A DNA stretch of 64,000 nt. Origin: Desulfatibacillum sp. Its GTDB lineage: Bacteria; Desulfobacterota; Desulfobacteria; Desulfobacterales; SpSt-501. Under the pieces are notes generated by a model that saw only the letters and a program-made list of their open reading frames with translations, searched no databases and was not told the origin of the DNA. Both the position numbers and the translations under genes were made by a program. The stretch covers positions 62,001-126,000 of the forward strand of contig DYEU01000021.1 of NCBI GenBank assembly GCA_020725555.1, written 5' to 3'. This document shows positions 8,963 to 17,622 of this stretch, one piece after another (positions within the stretch are counted from its first letter, which is position 1; every line of letters begins with the position of its first letter).

Positions 8963-10363
8963 TCAGGCTCCTTTCGCGGGGGGAAGCCACACCCCCGGCC
9001 GCAGCGGGTCCTCCACGCGCTCGCCCCGCCGCCGGGCGGCGATCGCCTCCCGGATGCGCGCATGGCGGCCGGCGTCGATCGGAAAGCGCACGGCGAAGGC
9101 GAGCGCGGCGAGGTTGCAGAGCGAGGGGACCAAGGCGTAGAGGAGCCGCAGGGCGAGGATCGCCGAGGGCGGCTGGGGGGCGTTGGGGACGTAGCCCGAT
9201 GCGCCGAGCAGGAGAAGCCCGGCCCCGACCCCGCCCGCGGCGGCCAGTTTCTTCGCGATCGACCACAGCCCGACGTAGCGGCCCTCGCGGCGCTCGCCGG
9301 TCAGGAGTTCGTCGTAGTCGATCACGTCGGCCTGGATCGAGGAGGGCAGCGCCAGTGTTGCCCCCAGCCCGAGGCCCGAGAGAAAGACGAGGACCCCGTA
9401 GATCGCGGCGTCGCCCGGGCCGAGGAAAAAGACGCCGGTGAAGGCGCCGGTGTTGACGCCGATCGCCAGGATCCAGGCCGCCTTCTTCCCGATCCTTCCG
9501 GCGAGCGCCGTCCAGGCCGGGAGAACCAGGATCCCCGTCGCGAGGTAGAGGACGAGAAAGCCTTCCGCGCCGGGGGACTCCAGCACGTACTGCACGTAGA
9601 AGAGGATCAGGGTCGCGGGGAGGTTCCCGCCGAAGGCGCTCACCGTGTAGGCGGCGAGGAGAATTCGGAAGGGTTGGTTCCCCAGGGCGAGCCGGAGCCC
9701 GCGGAAGAGACCGGGGGAGGGGCTTGCCGCGGCGGCCGGCAGCTCGCGCACGGCGAGCGCGCACACCAGCGCCGTGCCCACGAGCAAGGGCGCATAGAGA
9801 ATGGCCATCCACATGAACTTCGCCCGCTCGCCCGCGGCGTCCGCCGGGAGGCCGAGTCCGGCCTGGATCACGGCCGGGGAGGCCGCCGCGGCCAGGGTCC
9901 CGGCGAGCAGCATCCCGTCGCGCAGGGCGAAGAGGCCGTTTCGCTCGCGGTAATCGAAGGTGAGCTCGGGGCCGAGCGCCTCGTAGGGTACGGTCACCGC
10001 CGTCCAGGCGAGAAACAGGGCGGTGATCCAGAAGGCGAACCACGGCGCGTCGCTCCCGGCGGGGGGGATGAAGAGAAAGGCGATGGCAAGCGCGACGAGG
10101 GGGGCGCCGAGCAGGAGGTAGGGCCGCCTCCGGCCGAAGGGGGTCCGGGTCCGGTCCGAGAGGTGCCCCATGAGCGGGTCGGTCAGGGCGTCGAAGATTC
10201 GCACCCCGGCGAGAATCGCCCCCACGGCGGCGACCGGGACCCCGATCACGTCGGTGTAGAACTTGGGGATGTAGACGTAGACGGGGATCCCCACGACGGC
10301 AAGGGCGAACGCCGGGGCGGCGTAGGCGATCTTGCGCCGGCGGGATAGATTGGCGGGGTTCAT
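8963..10363 (-). CDS. GPH-family (melibiose-carrier-like) MFS transporter
   Basis: A 466-residue, 12-segment major facilitator of the glycoside-pentoside-hexuronide:cation symporter family. The family motif DALTDPLMGHLSDRTRTPFG is near residues 57-76, and a second conserved stretch (SSIQADVIDYDELLTGERREG) lies in the middle. Despite the family name, homologues in lipid-modification clusters are thought to move lipids or lipid precursors, not sugars. No sugar-metabolism gene is adjacent. It overlaps the chalcone-isomerase-like gene by four bases and is followed three bases later by DUF1295. Confidence 0.85.
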   Translation of the reverse strand: MNPANLSRRRKIAYAAPAFALAVVGIPVYVYIPKFYTDVIGVPVAAVGAILAGVRIFDALTDPLMGHLSDRTRTPFGRRRPYLLLGAPLVALAIAFLFIPPAGSDAPWFAFWITALFLAWTAVTVPYEALGPELTFDYRERNGLFALRDGMLLAGTLAAAASPAVIQAGLGLPADAAGERAKFMWMAILYAPLLVGTALVCALAVRELPAAAASPSPGLFRGLRLALGNQPFRILLAAYTVSAFGGNLPATLILFYVQYVLESPGAEGFLVLYLATGILVLPAWTALAGRIGKKAAWILAIGVNTGAFTGVFFLGPGDAAIYGVLVFLSGLGLGATLALPSSIQADVIDYDELLTGERREGRYVGLWSIAKKLAAAGGVGAGLLLLGASGYVPNAPQPPSAILALRLLYALVPSLCNLAALAFAVRFPIDAGRHARIREAIAARRRGERVEDPLRPGVWLPPAKGA

Positions 10364-10929
10364 GGGTCCCCCCGCAGCGCCGCCTTGAGGCGCGGGTCGA
10401 GCGGGTTGTCGCCCAGCCAGATGGCGAAGAGGGCCGCGGCGAACTCGGCGCCGGGCACGGTCCCGAGCGGGAGCCCGTTCAGGGAGAGGGTCGTTCCGGC
10501 GCCGGGGGCGTAGGCGAGGGCGTAACGGTCGCCCGGTTTGACGTCGCGGTAGAGGGCGTTGAGGGCTTCTATCGCGGGCCGGAGACGCGCGAAGGCGGCA
10601 AGGCTTGCGTTGCGCGCGACCCCGGCCTCGGTCGCGCGGCCGAAATCGCGGGCCGCGATCGGCCGGAAGTACTCGATCTCAAGCCGGCGCGGCACCTCCG
10701 CGAGCGCCTGCTCCGCGGGGACCCCGGCCGGGAGATAGAAGCAGGCGGCGTAGGCCCTGATGAACCCGAAAGCGAAAAGGACGCCACAGCCGCGCACGGC
10801 AAGGCGCACCCCGCCCACCTCGGCCTCGTCGACAAAGGAGACCCCGCCCACCTCCGCTCCCTGGGCCGCACCCGGCAGCGCCGCAAGAAACAGCACCAGA
10901 CCCCAGCCGACGTGCCGCACGCATTTCAC
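10360..10929 (-). CDS. secreted chalcone isomerase-like protein
   Basis: A 189-residue protein with a GTG start, a signal peptide (hydrophobic residues about 8-24, ending AAQGA) and the core of the bacterial chalcone isomerase-like fold: GVRLAVRGCGVLF, FIRAYAACFYLP, and GDRYALAYAPGAGTTLSLNG. Bacterial members are periplasmic and related to fatty-acid-binding proteins, so a non-catalytic lipid-binding role is more likely than flavonoid chemistry. It heads the minus-strand operon that contains the transporter, DUF1295 and the second CFA-type enzyme. Confidence 0.8.
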   Translation of the reverse strand: MKCVRHVGWGLVLFLAALPGAAQGAEVGGVSFVDEAEVGGVRLAVRGCGVLFAFGFIRAYAACFYLPAGVPAEQALAEVPRRLEIEYFRPIAARDFGRATEAGVARNASLAAFARLRPAIEALNALYRDVKPGDRYALAYAPGAGTTLSLNGLPLGTVPGAEFAAALFAIWLGDNPLDPRLKAALRGDP

Positions 10930-11026
10930 GGGCTCTTCCTCCTTATCCGGGGCGCAAGCAAGGAAACGGTAAGGACGATCCGCCGCTTGGCAACCGCGGG
11001 GCGGGGGACGGTCGGGGACGGGGGGG

Positions 11027-12244
11027 TCAGCCCTGGAGGGTTTCCTGCTCGGAGATGCCCATCAGGTAGAGCAGGCCGTCCAGGCCGAGGCTCGAGATCG
11101 CCTGGTCGGCGTTCGCCCGCACCTTGGGTTTGGCGTGAAAGGCGACCCCGAGCCCGGCCGTGTGCAGCATGGGGAGGTCGTTTGCCCCGTCGCCGACGGC
11201 GATCGTTTGCTCGAGGCTGATGTTCTCGACCATGGCGATCGTCTTGAGGATTTCCGCCTTGCGGGGGCCGTCGATGATTTCGCCCGCGAGGCGGCCGGTG
11301 AGGACGCCGTCCTCGATCTCCAGGCGGTTGGCGAAGAGGTAGTCGAAGCCGAGGCGTTTCTGGAGGATGCGGCCGAAGTAATCGAAGCCGCCCGAGATGA
11401 TGCCGAGCTTGTAGCCGAGCCCCTTGAGTGTTGCCGCCACGCGCTCGGCCCCCTCGGTCAGCCGCAGGCCGGCGGCGACCTCGGCGAGTACGTTCTCGGG
11501 CAGACCCCGGAGCAGGGCGACCCGGCGGATGAGGCTTTCGCGGAAGTCGATCTTCCCGTGCATCGCCTCCTCGGTGATGCGCGCGACCTCGGCCCCGGCT
11601 CCGGCGCGCTCGGCCAGGATGTCGATCACCTCGGCCTGGACGAGGGTCGAGTCCATGTCGAAGACGACGAGGCGGCGGTTGCGGCTGTAGATCGTGTCGA
11701 GGTGGAAGGAGATGTCGATGCCGGTCTCTTCGGAGATGGTGAGAAGCCTTGCGCGCAAGGAGTCGGGGTCGGAAAGCTCCCCGGCGGCGACCATCTGGAT
11801 GCAGGCCCGCGGGGAGCCGCCGGGACGGGCGAGCGAGAGCCGCCCCGAGAGCCGGTGGATCGCCTCGATGTTCAGGCCGTTCTCGGCGAGCGCGCGCGCG
11901 ACCTGCGCAACCGGCCCGGCCGTGATGCGCCGGCCGAGCAGCGTGATGATGCGGCGTTCGCTTCGAGGCCGGTCGACCCAGGCCTCGTAGCGCTCCTCGT
12001 CGATGGGGGTGAACTGGGCGGTGATGCCCAGCTTGTGGGCCACAAAGAGGATGTCCTTCAAAATGGAGGCGGACTTGTGCTCGTCGGGGATCTCGATCAG
12101 GATCCCCAGGGAGAGAAAGTCGTGGATGACGGCCTGCCCGATGTCCAGGATGGTGACGTGGTATTCGGCCAGGGTTTCGGTCAAGCTGGCGGTGAGCCCC
12201 GGCTTGTCCTTGCCGGTGATGTTGATCAGGACGATTTCGCGCAT
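11027..12244 (-). CDS. serB: phosphoserine phosphatase SerB with ACT domains
   Basis: A 405-residue enzyme that removes phosphate from L-phosphoserine in the last step of serine synthesis. Two ACT-type domains occupy about residues 1-180 (GKDKPGLTASL and a second repeat starting near 97), followed by a HAD phosphatase with the nucleophile motif DMDST at 196-200, ISGGFDYF, and the C-terminal metal motif GDGANDLPML. This is the long ACT-containing form found in many actinobacteria and deltaproteobacteria. A promoter and a hairpin lie just upstream. Serine made here feeds the glycine and one-carbon pathways coded nearby. Confidence 0.95.
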   Translation of the reverse strand: MREIVLINITGKDKPGLTASLTETLAEYHVTILDIGQAVIHDFLSLGILIEIPDEHKSASILKDILFVAHKLGITAQFTPIDEERYEAWVDRPRSERRIITLLGRRITAGPVAQVARALAENGLNIEAIHRLSGRLSLARPGGSPRACIQMVAAGELSDPDSLRARLLTISEETGIDISFHLDTIYSRNRRLVVFDMDSTLVQAEVIDILAERAGAGAEVARITEEAMHGKIDFRESLIRRVALLRGLPENVLAEVAAGLRLTEGAERVAATLKGLGYKLGIISGGFDYFGRILQKRLGFDYLFANRLEIEDGVLTGRLAGEIIDGPRKAEILKTIAMVENISLEQTIAVGDGANDLPMLHTAGLGVAFHAKPKVRANADQAISSLGLDGLLYLMGISEQETLQG

Positions 12245-12284
12245 ATTCCCCGGGAGGCTCTCAAGCGATCGGTCCGGAGGTCAG

Positions 12285-12306
12285 CTGCAGCGGCACCGCG
12301 CTGCAG
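12285..12306 (-). promoter_or_regulatory. hairpin at the 5' end of the serB leader
   Basis: A perfect 8-base inverted repeat, CTGCAGCG and CGCTGCAG separated by six bases, lies about 41 bases upstream of the serB start and just downstream of the predicted transcription start. It could stabilise the mRNA or bind a protein. No run of T follows, so it is not a terminator. Confidence 0.35.
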
Positions 12307-12315
12307 AGAGGCTTT

Positions 12316-12342
12316 TCTATAAGGAGTCGGCGGCGAGGTCAA
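12316..12342 (-). promoter_or_regulatory. predicted sigma-70 promoter of serB
   Basis: Reading the minus strand, TTGACC (12342-12337) is followed after 15 bases by TATAGA (12321-12316). The spacing is short, but shifting the -35 by one (TTTGAC) gives 16. Predicted start near 12309, about 65 bases before the serB ATG. Confidence 0.45.
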
Positions 12343-12418
12343 ATGAAATGCGCGGCAGGCAATTCCGGTTTCGACAATGCATAGGACGGTTTGCCAATAA
12401 CGGCTGGGTGACGATCAG

Positions 12419-12529
12419 CTAGATTGCGCAGGCGATCAACATGGCGAGAATTTCCGATCCCACGCAGGGCCAGATCTGAGCGAAGCGTCGGCGTCGTTCA
12501 ACGAATCGCTTTTCAATTTCCGTCAGCAT
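12419..12529 (-). CDS. 36-residue small protein, possibly membrane-associated
   Basis: A short reading frame with an ATG preceded at good distance by GAGGGGGA. The product has a charged N-terminal helix (MLTEIEKRFVERRRRF) and a hydrophobic C-terminal half (residues about 19-36, QIWPCVGSEILAMLIACAI). This is the layout of a tiny single-pass membrane protein. I do not recognise the family and it could be a chance ORF. The rest of the 363-base gap between serB and the amidotransferase gene (12245-12607) shows only the serB promoter and hairpin, and is visibly less GC-rich than its surroundings. Confidence 0.4.
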   Translation of the reverse strand: MLTEIEKRFVERRRRFAQIWPCVGSEILAMLIACAI

Positions 12530-12607
12530 CCCTGTCCCCCTCAGAGCCCAAACGGCGCGCGCCTCAGCCGCGCTGAGCCTAAAAGAGGCGACGGCTGGAA
12601 GCGCTCT

Positions 12608-13303
12608 TTACCCGGCGGCCCTTGTGAGAAAAGAAAGCAGCTGGGCCATCCGATCATTGATCGCCTTGTGTCTCTCGGCCGTTGCCCCAAGCATGGCCAT
12701 TTCGGATTGAACAGATTTCGACGGCACCCGTTCTGCTCGGCAATGAGTGAGAATCTCCAGCACCGCTGCTGGCGTCGTTTCAAGGTGAAATTGTAAACCC
12801 ATCACCGACCGTCCGATTTGAAATGCTTGGTGCTCACAGCCCTCGCTTCTGGCAAGGAGAACCGCCCCTTAAGGCAGGTCAAACGTTTCGCCGTGCCAGT
12901 GGAAGGCCTTAAACGTGGGCGGAAAGCTGAAGAAGGAACTGTCGTTTGGCGGTACCCCTTGCACGGGGAACCATCCGATTTCCGGATCGCGATTCCGATA
13001 AACCCGAGCACCCATCGCATGGGCGATGAGTTGAGCGCCCAGGCAAATGCCCAGAACCCGTTTCCCCGAGTGAATGCACTGCCTCAAGAACTCCTTCTCC
13101 CGAGTGAGCCATGGATATGTTTGCTCATCGTTTGCGCTCATGGGACCGCCCATCACAATCAGCAAATCCACACGGCTCGGATGCGGCAGATCCTCCGATT
13201 CGAAGAAACGCGTATGGGTTATTTTGTATCGTTTTTCTCTGAGCCACGCTTCCATGCTCCCCAGTCCTTCAAAGGGAACATGTTGCAACCAATGAGCACG
13301 CAT
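12608..13303 (-). pseudogene. class I glutamine amidotransferase-like gene with an in-frame stop
   Basis: The frame from ATG 13303 reads a GMP-synthase-type glutamine amidotransferase: IVMGGPMSAN, then the nucleophile elbow GICLGAQL (Cys about residue 87), then HWHGETFDLP. At that point codon 145 (12871-12869) is TAA. The same frame continues without a shift to GAVLLARSEGCEHQAF and MGLQFHLETT, the catalytic His/Glu motif (about residues 173 and 175), ending at 12608. One base change (GAA to TAA would restore the usual Glu) separates it from an intact gene of about 231 codons. As read, the product lacks two of three catalytic residues. A sequencing error is a real alternative. Confidence 0.75.
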
Positions 13304-13396
13304 ACGCACCCCTCACGATTCCCGCCGGCGGACATGACCCTGATCCGCCGCGATGCGGGATTTCTCGCTCCTGCAAACGAACTTTCCTTACGCCAT

Positions 13397-14566
13397 TCAT
13401 CGGTAGACCCGCGGCACGCGGGCGGCGATCGCGCAGACGATTTCGTAGTTGATGGTGTCGAGCGCACGGGCGAGATCGTCCGCGGTGATGGACTCCCCGC
13501 CCTGCCGGCCGAAAATGACGACTTCGTCCCCGACCCGGACGCCGGGGACGGATCCCACATCCAGCATGGTGAGATCCATGCACACCCGGCCGACGACGGG
13601 CACGCGTCGGCCGCCGACCAGCATTTCGCCTGCGGAGGAGAACCGCCGGCGGTAGCCGTCGGCGTAGCCGGCGGGCACGGTGGCGATGACGGTGGGGGAG
13701 GGGGTGCGGTAGGTCATCCCGTAGCTGATGCAGGTGCCGGCCGGGACCTGCTTCAGGTGGATGATACGGGCCTTGAGGGCCATGGCCGGCTTGAGGGAGA
13801 TGCCGGAAAGATCGGTCTCGGCCGAGGGCCGGAGGCCGTAGAGCGCAATGCCGGGCCGCACCAGGTCGAGGTGCGCCTCGGGCATCCGGATGACCGCCGC
13901 GCTGTTTGCGGCATGCCGGAGCGCGAACTCCAGGCCGGCGGCGCGCAGGGCCTCGAGCACCACGAGGAAAAGGTCGAGCTGGCGCCTGGCGGAGGAGGTG
14001 TCGGCGCTGTCGGAGGCGGCGAAGTGGGTGAAGATGCCCTCGGCCTCGAGGCCCGGGAGTCGGGCGATGGCGGTCGCCTCGCGGATGAACTCCTCCCCCA
14101 CGGGATCGCCGGAGGCTTTCCCGGCAAGCGTTGCCGGCACGATCCCGAGCCGGCCCATGCCGGTGTCCACCTTCAGGTGCACCCGGAGGCGCGTTCCCCG
14201 GGCGGCGGCCGCAGCGGAGTAGGCTCGGGCGGCCTCCAAGGAATAGACGGACTGCCGCAGGTCGAATGCGACCAGGCGCTCGGCCGCGGCCGGCGGGGTA
14301 TAGCCGAAGACCAGGATCGGCGCCTCCAAGCCGGCCTCCCGCAGGCGGATCGCCTCCGGCAGCCGGGCGACCCCCAACCACTCGGCGCCGTTGGCGAGCG
14401 CCGTGCGGGCGACCTCGACCGCCCCGTGCCCGTAGGCGTCGGCCTTGACCACGGCCATGAGCCGCGCGGCCGGCCGCGTGAGGCGCCGCAGCTCCGCGAC
14501 GTTGTGGGCGATGGCCTGGAGGTCGACCTCGGCCCAGATGGGGTGGGGGGGGGTGTGGGCACTCAT
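13397..14566 (-). CDS. alr: alanine racemase
   Basis: A 389-residue PLP enzyme interconverting L- and D-alanine for peptidoglycan. The PLP lysine is Lys41 in VVKADAYGHG, the fold type III barrel contains HLKVDTGMGRLG, and the C-terminal domain has the catalytic Tyr in ISYGMTYRT and the conserved VGRVCMDLTMLD. The ATG at 14566 starts the conserved IWAEVDL block at residue 10. The gene lies four bases after lipA at the end of the gcv-lip operon, an unusual partner. Confidence 0.94.
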   Translation of the reverse strand: MSAHTPPHPIWAEVDLQAIAHNVAELRRLTRPAARLMAVVKADAYGHGAVEVARTALANGAEWLGVARLPEAIRLREAGLEAPILVFGYTPPAAAERLVAFDLRQSVYSLEAARAYSAAAAARGTRLRVHLKVDTGMGRLGIVPATLAGKASGDPVGEEFIREATAIARLPGLEAEGIFTHFAASDSADTSSARRQLDLFLVVLEALRAAGLEFALRHAANSAAVIRMPEAHLDLVRPGIALYGLRPSAETDLSGISLKPAMALKARIIHLKQVPAGTCISYGMTYRTPSPTVIATVPAGYADGYRRRFSSAGEMLVGGRRVPVVGRVCMDLTMLDVGSVPGVRVGDEVVIFGRQGGESITADDLARALDTINYEIVCAIAARVPRVYR

Positions 14567-14570
14567 GGCG

Positions 14571-15461
14571 TCAGCGCTCCAGCGCCTGGAAGCATTCGTC
14601 GGCGTGGTAGGAGCTGCGGACGAGCGGCGCGGCGGCGACCTCGTCGAAGCCGAGCGCGAGGGCACGGCGCCGCCAGGCCTCGAACCCCTCGGGGGTCACC
14701 CAGGAGACGACCGGCAGGTGCGCCGGGGTGGGCTGCAGGTACTGGCCCAGGGTGAGGATGCGGCAGCCCGCGGCGCGGAGGTCTTCGAGAACGGTGCAGA
14801 CTTCCTCCTCGTCCTCGCCCAGGCCGAGCATGAGGCCCGACTTGGCGGGAATGCCCGAGGCCGCGACCCGGGCGAGCAGTTGGAGCGAGCGGCGGTAGTC
14901 GGCCTGCGGCCTGACCCGGGGGTAGAGCCGGGGCACGGTCTCGATGTTGTGGTTGATCACGTCGGGTCCGGCGGCGATGACCGCGGCGAGCGCCTCGGGG
15001 TTTCCCTGGAAATCGGGGATGAGCACCTCGACCCGCGCCCGGGGCAGGCGGCGGCGCACGGCGGCGATGGTCGCGGCGAAATGGGCGGCCCCGCCGTCGG
15101 CCAGGTCATCCCGCGTGACCGAGGTGAGGACGACGTAGGCGAGGCCCATCTCGGCTGCGGCGCGGGCCACGCGGTCGGGCTCCCCGGGGTCGGGGGGGGC
15201 GGGGGCCCCGTGGCCGACGGCGCAGAAACGGCAGTCGCGGGTGCAGCGGTCGCCGAGGATGAGAAAGGTCGCCGTGTTCCGCGCGTAACACTCCCAGAGG
15301 TTCGGGCAGCGCGCTTCCTGGCAGACGGTGTGGAGCCTGCCGGCGGCGATCAGCGCCTGCACCCGGGCGTAGGCCTCGCCCTGGGGCAGACGGCGTTTCA
15401 GCCAGGCGGGCTTGCGGCCGGGGGCGGCCCCCCCGCCGCTTTCGGGTCCGGGGTCGGGCAT
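14571..15461 (-). CDS. lipA: lipoyl synthase
   Basis: A 296-residue radical-SAM enzyme that inserts two sulfurs into protein-bound octanoyl groups. The auxiliary-cluster cysteines CX4CX5C are at 47, 52 and 58, the radical-SAM cysteines CX3CX2C at 73, 77 and 80, and the C-terminal RSSYHADE motif supplies the cluster-ligating serine. Coded directly after lipB, with a 64-base overlap. With LipB it lipoylates the H protein coded upstream in the same operon. Confidence 0.95.
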   Translation of the reverse strand: MPDPGPESGGGAAPGRKPAWLKRRLPQGEAYARVQALIAAGRLHTVCQEARCPNLWECYARNTATFLILGDRCTRDCRFCAVGHGAPAPPDPGEPDRVARAAAEMGLAYVVLTSVTRDDLADGGAAHFAATIAAVRRRLPRARVEVLIPDFQGNPEALAAVIAAGPDVINHNIETVPRLYPRVRPQADYRRSLQLLARVAASGIPAKSGLMLGLGEDEEEVCTVLEDLRAAGCRILTLGQYLQPTPAHLPVVSWVTPEGFEAWRRRALALGFDEVAAAPLVRSSYHADECFQALER

Positions 15462-16153
15462 GCGTCGAGCTCCGTTTCGAGTTCCTGGCGGGAGATCCTC
15501 TCCCAGGATCGGCCGAAGACCTCCCCGAGGAACCCCTGGAGGGCCCGCTCCACGGAGGGCAGCTCGACCGGGAGGGAGGACTCGCGCGCAAGCGAGGTTA
15601 CACCCACGCCCGAGAGCCCGCAAGGGGCGATCCAGGCGAAGGGCTCGAGGTCCACGGCGGCGTTGAAGGCGAGGCCATGGAAGCTCACCCCCCGGCGCAC
15701 GGCGAGCCCGATGCTGCCGATCTTTTTGCCCCCCACCCAGCAGCCGCGGTTTCTCGCGTCCCGGCCCGCGCTCACCCCCCAGGCGGCCGCGGTGCGGATC
15801 ATCGCCTCCTCGAGGCCGGAGACGAGTTCGGCGACCCCGAGGCCGTTTTGCGGCAGGTGCAGGATCGGGTAGACGACCGCCTGGCCCGGCCCGTGATAGG
15901 TGATGAAGCCGCCGCGTTCGATCTCGACCACGGGGATGCCGCGGGCGGCGATCGTCTCCTCGGGGACGAGCAGGCATTCGCGGCCGCCGCGGCGGCCGGT
16001 GGTGTAGACGGGCGGGTGCTCCAGGAAGAGGACGACGTCCCGGCCGAGGGCGCCCGAGGCGCGGCCGGCGGCGAGCCGCCGCTGCAGGGCGAGTGCCTCG
16101 GCGTAGGCCGTGCGGCCGAGGAACGCGGCCAGCCAGGGGAGGCGCGGCTTCAT
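15398..16153 (-). CDS. lipB: lipoate-protein ligase B (octanoyltransferase)
   Basis: A 251-residue enzyme that transfers octanoate from acyl-carrier protein to lipoyl domains. Landmarks are RGGFITYHGPGQ near 80-91, the catalytic lysine in GGKKIGSIG (Lys144) and the catalytic cysteine in IAPCGLSG (Cys178). Roughly 30 residues longer at the C-terminus than usual; the Pro/Gly/Ala-rich extra tail is the part that overlaps the start of lipA. It overlaps gcvPB by four bases, so lipoylation and its target protein complex are co-expressed. Confidence 0.94.
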   Translation of the reverse strand: MKPRLPWLAAFLGRTAYAEALALQRRLAAGRASGALGRDVVLFLEHPPVYTTGRRGGRECLLVPEETIAARGIPVVEIERGGFITYHGPGQAVVYPILHLPQNGLGVAELVSGLEEAMIRTAAAWGVSAGRDARNRGCWVGGKKIGSIGLAVRRGVSFHGLAFNAAVDLEPFAWIAPCGLSGVGVTSLARESSLPVELPSVERALQGFLGEVFGRSWERISRQELETELDACPTPDPKAAGGPPPAASPPG

Positions 16154-17622
16154 GGGGCGGGGGGCGATCCCGTGAGCCGGGGCTTGCGCGCGGCCTGGAC
16201 CTCGTCCAGCCGGCGCCGCAGGCAGCGCCGCGGGGCCTCGCGCAGGAGCTCCGGCTGTTCGCGCGCCTCGGCGGCGATCGCGGCCATGGCGGCGAGAAAG
16301 AGGTCGAGCATCTCCTTGGATTCGGTCTCGGTCGGCTCGATCATGAGCGCCCCGGGCACGACGAGCGGGAAATAGACCGTCGGCGGGTGGAAGCCGTAGT
16401 CCATGAGGCGCTTGGCGATGTCGAGGGTCGTCACCCCATGAGGCCGCTGGCGCGCGTCGGAGAAGACGCACTCGTGCATGCAGGGGCGGTCGTGGGCGGG
16501 CTCGTAGTCGCCGCGCAGGCCGACCCGGAGGTAGTTGGCGTTCAGGACCGCCAGGCGGCTCACCTCCTCCAGGTGGTTCGCCCCCATGCTGAGGATGTAG
16601 GCATAGGCGCGCACGAGCACCCCGAAGTTCCCCCAGAAGGCCTGGAGCTTTCCGATGGAGAGGGGGAAGTCCTCGGACCAAAAAAAGCGTCCCTCGCGGT
16701 GGACGACCCGCGGCACCGGCAGAAACGGCGCGAGCCGCCGGGTCACGCAGACCGGGCCCGCGCCGGGGCCGCCACCGCCGTGGGGCGTCGCGAAGGTCTT
16801 GTGCAGGTTGAGGTGCAGGACGTCGACCCCGATGCGCCCCAGGTCCACCCGGCCGAGGACGGCGTTCATGTTCGCGCCGTCGCCGTAGACGAGGCCCCCC
16901 TTCGCGTGCACGATGCGGGCGATCTCGGCCACGTGCCCCTCGAAGAGGCCGAGCGTGTTCGGGTTGGTGATCATGATGCCCGCGGTTTCCTCGTCCATGA
17001 GGCGGGCCACGGCCTCGGGCTCGAGGATGCCTTGGCCCCCCGAGGCCACCGGGACGGCGCGGTAGCCGCAGAGCGCGGCGCTCGCCGGGTTGGTGCCGTG
17101 GGCGGTGTCGGGGACGAGGATCTTCGAGCGCGGCCGGCCCTGCCGGCGGTGGAAGGCGTGGAAGATCAGCATGCCGGCGAGCTCGCCCTGGGCGCCCGCC
17201 CCGGGCTGGAGGCTCACGGCGTCGAGTCCGGTGATCTCGGCCAAGAGGCACTCGAGGGCCGCGATCAGCTCGAGCGCCCCCTGGCAGAGCGCCTCGGGGA
17301 GCAGCGGGTGGGCGAGGGCGAAGCCCGGCAGCGCGGCCTGCCGCTCGTTCGTCTTGGGGTTGTACTTCATCGTGCAGGAGCCGAGCGGGTACATCGCCGT
17401 GTCGACGGCGACGTTCCACTGCGACAACCGCACGTAGTGGCGCACGAGGTCGACCTCGGAGAGCTCGGGAATCTCCGGCGGCTCGGCCGCGAGGGCCTCC
17501 GGCACGGGGGTCTCTTCCACGTCGCGCCGCGGCAGGGAATAGCCCATGCGGCCGGGGCGGCCGCGTTCCCAGAGCAGGGGTTCCTCGAAGACGAGGCCGG
17601 CGGCGGCCTGGACCGGGTTCAT
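16150..17622 (-). CDS. gcvPB: glycine dehydrogenase (decarboxylating) subunit 2
   Basis: A 490-residue C-terminal half of the split P protein, which decarboxylates glycine and loads the aminomethyl group on lipoylated H protein. The PLP lysine is Lys275 in HLNLHKTFATPHGGGGPG, with PLGSCTMKYNPK near 79-90 and PDTAHGTNPASA near 171-182. It overlaps gcvPA by four bases (ATGA) and lipB by four bases. The split P protein is typical of many bacteria outside Gammaproteobacteria. Confidence 0.96.
   Translation of the reverse strand: MNPVQAAAGLVFEEPLLWERGRPGRMGYSLPRRDVEETPVPEALAAEPPEIPELSEVDLVRHYVRLSQWNVAVDTAMYPLGSCTMKYNPKTNERQAALPGFALAHPLLPEALCQGALELIAALECLLAEITGLDAVSLQPGAGAQGELAGMLIFHAFHRRQGRPRSKILVPDTAHGTNPASAALCGYRAVPVASGGQGILEPEAVARLMDEETAGIMITNPNTLGLFEGHVAEIARIVHAKGGLVYGDGANMNAVLGRVDLGRIGVDVLHLNLHKTFATPHGGGGPGAGPVCVTRRLAPFLPVPRVVHREGRFFWSEDFPLSIGKLQAFWGNFGVLVRAYAYILSMGANHLEEVSRLAVLNANYLRVGLRGDYEPAHDRPCMHECVFSDARQRPHGVTTLDIAKRLMDYGFHPPTVYFPLVVPGALMIEPTETESKEMLDLFLAAMAAIAAEAREQPELLREAPRRCLRRRLDEVQAARKPRLTGSPPAP

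Noticed and set aside
12541..12783. An 80-codon frame overlapping the amidotransferase 3' part
   Set aside because: It is out of frame with the amidotransferase, whose motifs (GLQFHLE) lie in the other frame.
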